Shown here: one piece after another, positions 1 to 5,213 of the stretch
How positions within the stretch are numbered: position 1 is the first letter of the stretch
How the letters are laid out: each line of letters opens with the position of its first letter
Assembly (NCBI GenBank): GCA_030549955.1
Contig: JAUQQI010000293.1
Coordinates: forward strand, 1 to 9,940
Direction of reading: 5' to 3'
Length of the DNA stretch: 9,940 nucleotides
Origin: Chloroflexota bacterium
Lineage (GTDB): Bacteria > Chloroflexota > Dehalococcoidia > JAUQQI01
The notes under the pieces: generated by a model
Seen by the model: the letters and a program-made list of their open reading frames with translations, nothing else
Told to the model about the DNA's origin: nothing
Database searches by the model: none
Made by a program: the position numbers and the translations under genes

Positions 1-268
1 AAAGCCGGTTGCCCTCCGGATGGTTTACGAGGTGGCCGGGGTCGTCGGAATCCCGGTCATCGGCATCGGCGGTATCATGACCGCCGCTGACGCCCTGGAG
101 TTCCTGCTGGCCGGGGCCGCGGCCGTTCAGGTCGGGACGGCCTGCTTTGCAAACCCGCGGGCCCCCGTCGAAGTCCTCGAAGGTATTCAAGCTTACATGG
201 AAGCAAACGGGATAACTGACGTCCGGGAGCTGGTTGGGGCCGCCCGGCGGGAGGCGACGACCCCGTGA
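1..268 (+). CDS. pyrD: Dihydroorotate dehydrogenase B, catalytic subunit (C-terminal fragment)
   Basis: This is the 3' end of a gene that begins before the window; the reading frame starts at base 2 and stops at TGA 266-268. PyrD oxidises dihydroorotate to orotate in pyrimidine synthesis, and class 1B enzymes are cytoplasmic and pair with the electron-transfer subunit PyrK. The visible 88 residues hold the end of the FMN-binding TIM barrel: a KPVALRMVYEV stretch, then IPVIGIGGI and an AGAAAVQVGT segment. These match the phosphate-binding glycine-rich loops near the C-terminus of this family. The tail ending in ELVGAAR is also typical of the 1B group. The active-site base and the FMN-contacting N-terminal half lie outside the window, so class 1B is judged from the tail alone. 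The stop overlaps the next gene by 4 bases (GTGA), implying co-translation with the lipoprotein gene. Confidence 0.93.
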   Translation, partial: KPVALRMVYEVAGVVGIPVIGIGGIMTAADALEFLLAGAAAVQVGTACFANPRAPVEVLEGIQAYMEANGITDVRELVGAARREATTP

Positions 269-1245
269 GGCCGGCGCTGGCCGTCCTGCTGGTCCTGGGT
301 ATTCTGGCGGCCGGGTGCACGGCTGAAGGCTGGGCCCGTTTCAGCCAGTTGCTCGGGTTGAACCGCCAGCCGGGGGCCGCGCCCGCCGGGCCGCCGGTCC
401 TCCCGGCCGAACCCTGGCCGCCGGGTCGGATCGTTTTTACAAAGGGCACCGGCCTCTGGGTCTGGGAAGACGGTAAAATCTGGCGGCTCACCGACGGCTA
501 CCTGGACCTCCAGCCAGCCTGGTCGCCGGATGGCCGGAAAATCGCCTTCAGCCGTCGCTATGAAGAAGGCTACTCGGATATCGTTGTACTGAACCTGGAT
601 ACGGGCAAGTTCCAGGAACTTACCCGCAACTGGCGGCCGCTCACCTGGGCCTTTCGGCCGACCTGGTCCCCTGACGGTCGACGGATTTTGTTTCTTTCGG
701 AGCGGGGCTCGGCGTTCCTTCAGCCGTGGATTGTCAATGCCGACGGGACCGGCCTGCGCCGACTGGCCATCCTTGGGGATGCCTGGGGCGGGGTGGACCG
801 GCCAAGCTGGTCACCCGACGGCACGGCCGTCGCCCTGGCCGTCTATCAGCAGTCGCGGATACCCCAAATTTACATCCTGGACCCGGCAACGGGGCAGGCT
901 AAGCCTGTGACCTCCGAACCCGAGGGAGCTTATGACCCGGCCTGGTCCCCTGACGGCCACTGGGTCGCTTTCGTTAAACGCACTCAGAAGCGGCACGAAA
1001 TCTGGCTGATGCGGCCTGACGGCTCGGACCTTCGGCCGGTCATCACCGACGGCGTAAGCCGAAGCCCCGTCTGGTCGCCCGACGGGCACTACCTGGCTTT
1101 TGTCTCGGCCCGGGGCGGTAGTTTTGACCTGTGGGTTGTCCGGCTGGACTTCGACGCCGACGGGGATCCCCGGGTCGGCGGCGTCCGGCCACTTACCCAG
1201 AACTTTGAAGTGGACCCGGTTGGCGACCTGAGCTGGACCCGGTAG
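265..1245 (+). CDS. Lipoprotein with TolB-like WD40/PD40 beta-propeller
   Basis: A 326-residue exported lipoprotein. Residues 1-18 form a lipoprotein signal peptide: RP, a hydrophobic stretch, then lipobox LAAGC with the lipidated cysteine at C18. A Pro/Ala/Gly-rich linker (about 33-53) leads to a beta-propeller. Five PD40 motifs WSPDG lie at residues 86, 134, 182, 227 and 270, spaced 43-48 residues, and a degenerate sixth (LSWTR) ends the protein. Such propellers resemble the C-terminal domain of TolB and usually act as extracytoplasmic protein-binding or scaffold domains. There is no TolB N-terminal domain and no tol-pal gene nearby, so it should not be called TolB. The GTG start at 265 is supported by GGGAGG at 249-254 (10-base spacing), the signal peptide, and the GTGA overlap with pyrD. 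Its substrate or partner cannot be read from the sequence. Confidence 0.9.
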   Translation: MRPALAVLLVLGILAAGCTAEGWARFSQLLGLNRQPGAAPAGPPVLPAEPWPPGRIVFTKGTGLWVWEDGKIWRLTDGYLDLQPAWSPDGRKIAFSRRYEEGYSDIVVLNLDTGKFQELTRNWRPLTWAFRPTWSPDGRRILFLSERGSAFLQPWIVNADGTGLRRLAILGDAWGGVDRPSWSPDGTAVALAVYQQSRIPQIYILDPATGQAKPVTSEPEGAYDPAWSPDGHWVAFVKRTQKRHEIWLMRPDGSDLRPVITDGVSRSPVWSPDGHYLAFVSARGGSFDLWVVRLDFDADGDPRVGGVRPLTQNFEVDPVGDLSWTR

Positions 1246-1287
1246 CAGTCACAGCCTGAGCTGGTTGGAGTTGAGCGGAGCGGTCCG

Positions 1288-1647
1288 GTGTCGGTCTGGC
1301 AGTCTATCCTGGGCCGGATAGGCCGGCAGATGGTGGAAAGGGACCTGGCCGGCTACCGGGCTAAGGTGGAACCAATCCCGGCGGGTTTAAAAGTGGTTTT
1401 TCCGGATGGTACAATCTGGCTGGTGCGGGTGACCGTCTCAGCTCTCGGCGACCCACCCTGGCCTTTGGAGATGGAGCAGCAAGAGCTGGCCCAGGCCGCC
1501 GAAGAGCTTGGGGGAACGCCGGTAATTGCCCGGGTGTGGCTAACCAGGTCACGACCGTACCGGGGGGTACGGGTCCGTTACTATGACCTGCGGGCTTCCC
1601 GGGAAACTCACCCGGGCCTGTTTTTATCACCGGGAGGAGAGCCTTGA
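1288..1647 (+). CDS. Conserved-looking hypothetical protein, 119 residues
   Basis: I do not recognise this protein. It is 119 residues, soluble, with no signal peptide or membrane segment, and starts at GTG 1288 behind the purine-rich site GAGCGGAG (1273-1280, 7-base spacing). It shows an amphipathic N-terminal helix (about 1-25), a beta hairpin around FPDGTIWLVRVTVSA (38-52), a Glu/Gln-rich helix (about 61-75), then GGTPVIARVWL (75-85) and a basic strand. This strand-strand-helix-strand order loosely recalls Holliday-junction-resolvase-like PD-(D/E)XK folds, with PD at 39-40. However, the catalytic E-x-K position would be occupied by V-x-V, so any relation would be to an inactive member. That is a weak inference. 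It ends in a TTGA overlap with the zinc-ribbon gene, so the two are probably co-translated. Confidence 0.72.
   Translation: MSVWQSILGRIGRQMVERDLAGYRAKVEPIPAGLKVVFPDGTIWLVRVTVSALGDPPWPLEMEQQELAQAAEELGGTPVIARVWLTRSRPYRGVRVRYYDLRASRETHPGLFLSPGGEP
1632..1640 (+). promoter_or_regulatory. Strong ribosome binding site for the TTG-start zinc-ribbon gene
   Basis: The purine stretch GGGAGGAGA ends 3 bases before TTG 1644, with the GGAGG core about 7 bases away. It lies inside the 3' end of the upstream 119-residue gene. It is the reason for accepting the unusual TTG start, which also forms the TTGA stop/start overlap. Confidence 0.7.
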
Positions 1648-1838
1648 AAGGAGCGGAGTACACAGGATTTACTGAAGTCTGTCACGCCTGCGGCCGGGCA
1701 CGCCGGCTTTTTCGCCTTAATGATGGCCGTCAATTCTGCAACTGGTGTCTCTGGATAATGGCGGTCATCCCGGAGCCGCCCTTCAAGGTCCTTTCGGAAG
1801 TGCCCCAACCTGCAGAAGCTGGCGGTGATAAGCACTGA
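1644..1838 (+). CDS. Small zinc-ribbon protein, 64 residues
   Basis: A 64-residue protein with two cysteine pairs, CHAC (C13, C16) and CNWC (C32, C35), separated by 15 residues. This is the classic treble-clef or zinc-ribbon knuckle layout expected to bind one Zn ion. Between the knuckles lies RLFRLNDGRQF, a beta-hairpin typical of zinc ribbons. After the second knuckle the chain is hydrophobic (LWIMAVIP) and then Pro-rich and probably disordered. The start is TTG 1644, chosen because of GGGAGGAGA directly upstream and the 4-base overlap with the previous stop. It could be a small nucleic-acid-binding or protein-adaptor module. No specific family is recognised, and function is not assigned. 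It is the last gene of the pyrD-side unit and faces the convergent glycosyltransferase gene. Confidence 0.72.
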   Translation: MKGAEYTGFTEVCHACGRARRLFRLNDGRQFCNWCLWIMAVIPEPPFKVLSEVPQPAEAGGDKH

Positions 1839-1850
1839 CAATACGGCGCT

Positions 1851-1862
1851 CCCGGATCCGGG
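1851..1862. repeat. 12-base perfect palindrome in the convergent gap
   Basis: CCCGGATCCGGG is a perfect palindrome 13 bases after the stop of the zinc-ribbon gene. CCGG-type words are very common in this DNA, so it may be chance. It has no T-run after it, so it is not an obvious intrinsic terminator. Confidence 0.4.
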
Positions 1863-1873
1863 CCGAGGATACT

Positions 1874-1914
1874 GCCGGGGCTTTCGAGTTTTAGGGCTGC
1901 GGCTCAGCCCCGGC
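1874..1914. repeat. Nested inverted repeats between convergent genes (possible terminator)
   Basis: The arms GCCGGGGCT (1874-1882) and AGCCCCGGC (1906-1914) are perfect 9-base complements around a 23-base loop. Inside and overlapping the right arm is a second hairpin, GGGCTG (1894-1899) with CAGCCC (1905-1910), loop CGGCT. The two structures compete for the same bases. The hairpins overlap the TGA stop (1904-1906) of the minus-strand glycosyltransferase gene. Neither strand has a clean T-run after the stem, so a standard intrinsic terminator is not shown. A bidirectional transcript-end structure is the likeliest role for a gap between converging units. Confidence 0.45.
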
Positions 1915-2704
1915 TGGTTTCAAAGACGCCGAGCCCGCCAGTTAGCGCCACCAGGCTCCTGACCAGGTGCTGACCCGGGCATAGCATGGTGTGTTCGGGC
2001 GGTTTTGCCGCGAGAATGCCGGCGGTTACCGCGAGTCGGGTTGTGAAATCCCGGACCGCCCGGCGCATGATTTTTAAAACCGGTCCGCCGTGGGAATGGT
2101 AAACCCTGGCGGTCGGCTCATATTTGATGAGATATCCGAGCTCCTGAACCTGCTTCGCCCAGGCGAAGTCTTCCGCCCCGGAGAGGGTCTCGTCGAATGG
2201 CACCCGAACCCACAAGGTTCGCCGGATGGCGCTGTTGGCATTGGAGAAATTCGACCGGCCCCGCCGCTGGAGGCGGGGATAGGGGCTGTTCGTCCCCTCC
2301 AGGGCCAGGCCGATCACCTCGAGAAAGTTGCAGTTCGGCCGGGGGATCTGCATTCCGTAGACGCCGGCAACCTCCGGGTCATCGAAGCCCGAAAGCAGGT
2401 TGCCCAGCCACTCCTCATCGGCCGGGATGGCGTGGGCGCTCAGGCAGACGAGATATTCCCCCCGGGAAGCGGCAATGCCGATGTTTAACGCCCGGCCGTA
2501 GGTGAACTGCTCCGGCGGAATCTCGATTATCTTGACCGGGAACCGGCGAGCGACCTCCAGGGTCCGGTCGGTCGAGCCGGAATCGACGACGATGACCTCG
2601 AAGTCCCGCATCCGCTGGCGGAAAACCATCGAGAGGGTCAGACCGATATCCCGCTCTTCGTTCTTAGCGCGGATGATTATCGACGCTCTGGGAAACCGAC
2701 CCAT
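1904..2704 (-). CDS. Family 2 glycosyltransferase (GT-A fold)
   Basis: A 266-residue cytoplasmic glycosyltransferase. The N-terminus ASIIIRAKNEE (7-17) and VIVVDSGSTDRT (37-48) form the nucleotide-binding start of the GT-A fold, and the GRALNIGIAASRGEYLV stretch (70-86) follows. The usual metal-binding DxD position reads LSAHAIP (88-94), as I recall for a subgroup of rhamnosyltransferase-like GT2 enzymes. NFSNANSAIRR (152-162) and the acceptor-side GAEDFAWAKQVQELG (176-190) with ED at 178-179 complete the catalytic core. HSHGGP (203-208) follows. No membrane helix is obvious. The ATG at 2704 is preceded by AGAGGGG (plus-strand 2712-2718) at 7 bases. It lies 21 bases after the LCP-family gene, so it probably shares its transcript. 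It likely adds a sugar to an envelope glycan, but donor and acceptor are unknown. Confidence 0.9.
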   Translation of the reverse strand: MGRFPRASIIIRAKNEERDIGLTLSMVFRQRMRDFEVIVVDSGSTDRTLEVARRFPVKIIEIPPEQFTYGRALNIGIAASRGEYLVCLSAHAIPADEEWLGNLLSGFDDPEVAGVYGMQIPRPNCNFLEVIGLALEGTNSPYPRLQRRGRSNFSNANSAIRRTLWVRVPFDETLSGAEDFAWAKQVQELGYLIKYEPTARVYHSHGGPVLKIMRRAVRDFTTRLAVTAGILAAKPPEHTMLCPGQHLVRSLVALTGGLGVFETSRG

Positions 2705-2725
2705 CGCTTAACCCCTCTGAGTGGC

Positions 2726-4072
2726 CTATTCAGATGGCAACATGAGGTCTCGTCCGAGAACGATGCGGACGTCAACCGGCGGTTCACCGTTCTGGCCGGC
2801 GACCCCTCCGGCCGGTGAGCCCCGCGCCCTGCCAGCCGGCAGGTGCAGGAGCTGCTGGAGCCGCTTAACCGTCTCGGGCTTCCCGGTCAAGTCGTAAATG
2901 ACGGTGCTTTCCTGGTCGGCCGAACCGGTGGCGTTACCGAAGGTTACGTTCTTGAAGCCCTGGGCCCGCAGGTAGTCGGCCGTCCGCCGGGCTAGGCCCG
3001 GAATCCGGGTGCCGTTGAGGATTTCGACCCGGGATTCCTCGGGCACTTCCCGGGGGACAGGGGTACCGAAAACCTCCCGGATAATCCGGTTGATTTCGGA
3101 TTTAACCGGCATCAGCAGGTAGGCCCCGTCTTCGCCAGTAACATCCCGCACAGCCGGCCCTTCGATCGCCCGGACCGTGACCGAGCCCGGGTCGATCCCA
3201 GCCGCAACCCGGGCCAGGGCGATAATTTCGAGCGGCTTGAGGTCGGTGCTAACCAGGTTTCCGTATTCGATGATGAGCTGGGGCAGGCGCGGGAGCAGGT
3301 TGAGCTCGAGGGCCCGCTGACGCATGGCCAGTAGCACAAGCTGCTGACGGTGAATCCGGCCGAAGTCGGTATCCTGGTGGCGGGAGCGGGCAAACTGGAG
3401 GGCGGCCTGGCCGTTCATCGGCTGGAGACCGCCGAAAAAGAAGATGCGCTGGACCCCGTAATTTTCGGTCGGATACTCGTCGTCCCGGAGGGGATAAGGG
3501 TTGTCCAGGATAATCCCGCCGACGGCGTCGACCAGGCCGGTAAAGCCCTTAAAGTCGACCCGCACATAGTAATCAACCGTTACGCCGAAATTGTATTCGA
3601 TGGTCTTCTTGGCCAGGGCCGGGCCCCCGCCCGGGTATTTATAATACGTCCCATACCGGTGGGCGGTGTTGACCCGGTCCTGGATGACGGTCTTCCCCGG
3701 CCCAATCGGAATCGAGACCAGGAGGTCCCGGGGAATGTTGAGCATGCCGGCCGTCTTGTGGACCGGGTCAATGGTCGTCAGGATAATCGTATCGGTCCGG
3801 GCCAGCTCAACCGGCTCATCCGGCCGGCTGTCAACCCCCAGGAGCAGGATATTTACCCGGTCGGTCCCATTCCAGGTCGGGCCGTCGGGGAGGTGGCTCA
3901 CGATGGGCGCAACCGGCACCGGGGATACGGCCGCCAGCAGGAGCTGAAGGTAGGTACTTCCCCGCCAGAGGAAAAGCAGGGCGAATACGGTGGCTCCGGC
4001 TGTCCAGAGGGCGGTCAGGATGATGAGGACCAGCCGCAGCAGTGCCAGTCGGAACGGTAAGCGGCCGCCCAT
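2726..4072 (-). CDS. LytR-CpsA-Psr (LCP) family cell-wall glycopolymer ligase with LytR_C domain
   Basis: LCP proteins transfer polyprenyl-pyrophosphate-linked glycopolymers to peptidoglycan outside the membrane. This 448-residue protein has a basic N-terminus and one membrane helix (about 9-35), then an extracytoplasmic LCP domain (about 70-245). Family motifs are present: NILLLGVDSR (74-83), RTDTIIL (92-98), NIPRDLLV (112-119), the RVNTAHRYG segment (133-141), VDAVGGI (181-187) and the Arg-rich FARSRHQDTDFGRIHRQ (227-243). The aspartates and arginines of these motifs bind the pyrophosphate lipid. A LytR_C domain follows (about 347-441; RVEILNGT...PGLA). The frame stays open upstream to 4312, but that part overlaps psuG and looks non-coding. 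ATG 4072 directly precedes the membrane helix and is the best start. It has no Shine-Dalgarno; a TATAAT box lies 10 bases upstream. It sits between psuG and a glycosyltransferase on the same strand. Confidence 0.93.
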   Translation of the reverse strand: MGGRLPFRLALLRLVLIILTALWTAGATVFALLFLWRGSTYLQLLLAAVSPVPVAPIVSHLPDGPTWNGTDRVNILLLGVDSRPDEPVELARTDTIILTTIDPVHKTAGMLNIPRDLLVSIPIGPGKTVIQDRVNTAHRYGTYYKYPGGGPALAKKTIEYNFGVTVDYYVRVDFKGFTGLVDAVGGIILDNPYPLRDDEYPTENYGVQRIFFFGGLQPMNGQAALQFARSRHQDTDFGRIHRQQLVLLAMRQRALELNLLPRLPQLIIEYGNLVSTDLKPLEIIALARVAAGIDPGSVTVRAIEGPAVRDVTGEDGAYLLMPVKSEINRIIREVFGTPVPREVPEESRVEILNGTRIPGLARRTADYLRAQGFKNVTFGNATGSADQESTVIYDLTGKPETVKRLQQLLHLPAGRARGSPAGGVAGQNGEPPVDVRIVLGRDLMLPSE

Positions 4073-4082
4073 CCCGGATGGG

Positions 4083-4088
4083 ATTATA
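4083..4088 (-). promoter_or_regulatory. Perfect -10 box (TATAAT) upstream of the LCP gene
   Basis: Read on the minus strand, TATAAT is followed by 10 bases and then ATG 4072. Transcription would start about 3 bases before the ATG, giving an almost leaderless message, which fits the absence of a Shine-Dalgarno. No good -35 is seen at 16-18 bases. Just upstream, GGCCGG and CCGGCC (4100-4105 and 4115-4120) can form a hairpin right after the psuG stop. In this GC-rich DNA a perfect TATAAT in a 47-base gap is notable. Confidence 0.5.
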
Positions 4089-4119
4089 GCACACCGCCTG
4101 GCCGGAGCCGGCACCCGGC

Positions 4120-5007
4120 CTACCGAGTCTTCCCCTGATTCAGAGCCCGGGCGCACCCGGCGGCAACCGCCGCATTCATCCGGAGGAGTTCGATATTGGC
4201 GCCGGTCGTCCAGCCCGCCGACAGGCCAGCAAGATTCCTGAGAAAAATGGGCGTGAGTTCGGCCCCGGTTGCGGCCTCCCGCCGGGCAGCTTCGAGGGCG
4301 GCTCGAGCCCACGACTCAAGCTCGGGCGGGGCGGGGACCGGAGGCGGAACGGCCAGGAGCAGGCTCGAATCGAAAAAACGCCGGTGGGCAACCCAGACAG
4401 CAACCGCGTCGCCAGGCGCCTCGACCCGGAAGCGGACAGGTGGCCCGTCAGGTAGCAAAAATCGGGGAAATCGGTCCGTCTGATAGCCGACAACCGGCAC
4501 GCCGTGGGTTTCGAGCCATTCGAAAGTTGCCCGGGCGTCGGCCAGCAACTTTGGCCCGCTGCAGACAACAAGCCCCGGATACCGGCTGAGCGCCCAGAGG
4601 TCGGCGGAAACATCTGCCGGGTCCTCGGTCCCGACGCCACCGATCCCCCCGGTGGCCACCACGGGCCAGGGCGTCAGCCGGGAGGCCAGAAGCAGGGTGA
4701 GCCCGGCTGTGGTCCCGCCGGTCAGGCCGCCGGCCAGCGCCGGCCCAAGGTCGGCCGGACCCAGCTTGGTCCTGGACCGGATAATCCGTTCGGCTTCGGC
4801 ATCCCCGATCCCGGCAATAACCTGCCCGTCGACAATCCCGATAACGGCCGGCACCACCCCGGCCGCCCGGACCGCATCGGTCATCCCGGCCAGGGCCCGG
4901 CGGGCGTCCTCGGCCGGAAGGCCGGTCGACAGCAGGTTTGACTCCAGAAAGACGACCGGGCCAGCCCAGTCGAGGGCCGCCCGGGCTTCAGGCGCCACCC
5001 GAATCAC
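4120..5007 (-). CDS. psuG: Pseudouridine-5'-phosphate glycosidase
   Basis: PsuG splits pseudouridine 5'-phosphate reversibly into uracil and ribose 5-phosphate by breaking its C-glycosidic bond, in pseudouridine salvage in the cytoplasm. The 295 residues cover the full family length (about 300). Visible landmarks are PVVFLESNLLSTGLP (17-31) with the predicted acid/base E22, VVPAVIGIVDGQV (51-63), K81 in RTKLGPADL, ATGGIGGV (118-125), SADL with D136, CSGPK with the predicted Schiff-base lysine K153, ETHGVPVVGYQTD (166-178) and TTGANIELLRMNA with N271. The loop after GGIGGV is about two residues shorter than in E. coli PsuG as I recall it and lacks its HRGA motif, including the substrate-binding His. 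The usual EST is ESN. The start is GTG 5007, the only plausible one, with no Shine-Dalgarno. No psuK kinase or transporter is in view. The next gene downstream is the LCP protein, 47 bases away. Confidence 0.93.
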   Translation of the reverse strand: MIRVAPEARAALDWAGPVVFLESNLLSTGLPAEDARRALAGMTDAVRAAGVVPAVIGIVDGQVIAGIGDAEAERIIRSRTKLGPADLGPALAGGLTGGTTAGLTLLLASRLTPWPVVATGGIGGVGTEDPADVSADLWALSRYPGLVVCSGPKLLADARATFEWLETHGVPVVGYQTDRFPRFLLPDGPPVRFRVEAPGDAVAVWVAHRRFFDSSLLLAVPPPVPAPPELESWARAALEAARREAATGAELTPIFLRNLAGLSAGWTTGANIELLRMNAAVAAGCARALNQGKTR

Positions 5008-5012
5008 GGTTA

Positions 5013-5018
5013 AATATA
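5013..5018 (-). promoter_or_regulatory. Possible -10 box for a leaderless psuG message
   Basis: On the minus strand TATATT is followed by only five bases (TAACC) before the GTG start at 5007. A -10 box this close to a start codon is the mark of leaderless transcripts, and no Shine-Dalgarno is present. The -35 region (around 5036-5042) is weak, reading GGAAAC or GAAACC. Confidence 0.45.
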
Positions 5019-5037
5019 CCCGGTCGGTAGGCCGGGG

Positions 5038-5133
5038 TTTCCAGTTCTGGGCCTTACCCCGACCCCCCTTTATTGCTGGGCGGGCGAGGGGGCATTTCCT
5101 CTCTCCCGGGATACAGACACCGAAAACTGGAAA
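5038..5133. repeat. 9-base inverted repeat across the divergent promoter region
   Basis: TTTCCAGTT (5038-5046) and AACTGGAAA (5125-5133) are perfect reverse complements separated by 78 bases. The left copy overlaps the psuG -35 region and is part of a short palindrome CCAGTTCTGG (5041-5050). The right copy lies 10 bases upstream of the -35 of the rightward promoter. The placement suggests a shared operator for psuG and the ANTAR unit, but it has not been tested against chance and no cognate regulator is identified. Confidence 0.4.
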
Positions 5134-5143
5134 GCCATAGTGG

Positions 5144-5172
5144 TTGTTTCGACGGCCGGTTCTTGCTAGAAT
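5144..5172 (+). promoter_or_regulatory. Sigma70-type promoter of the ANTAR-GT2-YfhO unit
   Basis: TTGTTT (5144-5149) and TAGAAT (5167-5172) are separated by exactly 17 bases. The -10 matches the consensus at 5 of 6 positions and the -35 keeps the important TTG. Transcription would begin near 5179, leaving a leader of about 35 bases before ATG 5214. The leader contains GAGAGG at 5188-5193, which is 20 bases from that ATG and better spaced for GTG 5201 in another frame. Confidence 0.62.
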
Positions 5173-5213
5173 CGAAAACAGGACAGCGAGAGGTTGCCGG
5201 GTGAACGTGTGGG

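Noticed and set aside
75..491. 138-codon minus-strand frame over the pyrD/lipoprotein junction
   Set aside because: Antisense to two recognised genes, with a Pro/Arg-rich translation and no motif.
3350..4060. 236-codon open frame on the plus strand inside the LCP gene
   Set aside because: It is antisense to a well-supported gene, its translation is rich in Gly/Arg/Pro with no recognisable motif, and long antisense frames are expected in such GC-rich DNA.
4073..4312. In-frame extension of the LCP gene by 80 residues
   Set aside because: It overlaps the conserved C-terminus of psuG, reads as Arg/Cys/Pro-rich filler, and would push the membrane helix away from the N-terminus.
5061..5093. C-run and G-run (5063-5068 and 5088-5092) that could pair as a hairpin
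   Set aside because: Homopolymer pairing is likely chance in GC-rich DNA, and there is no T-run or link to a known riboswitch.
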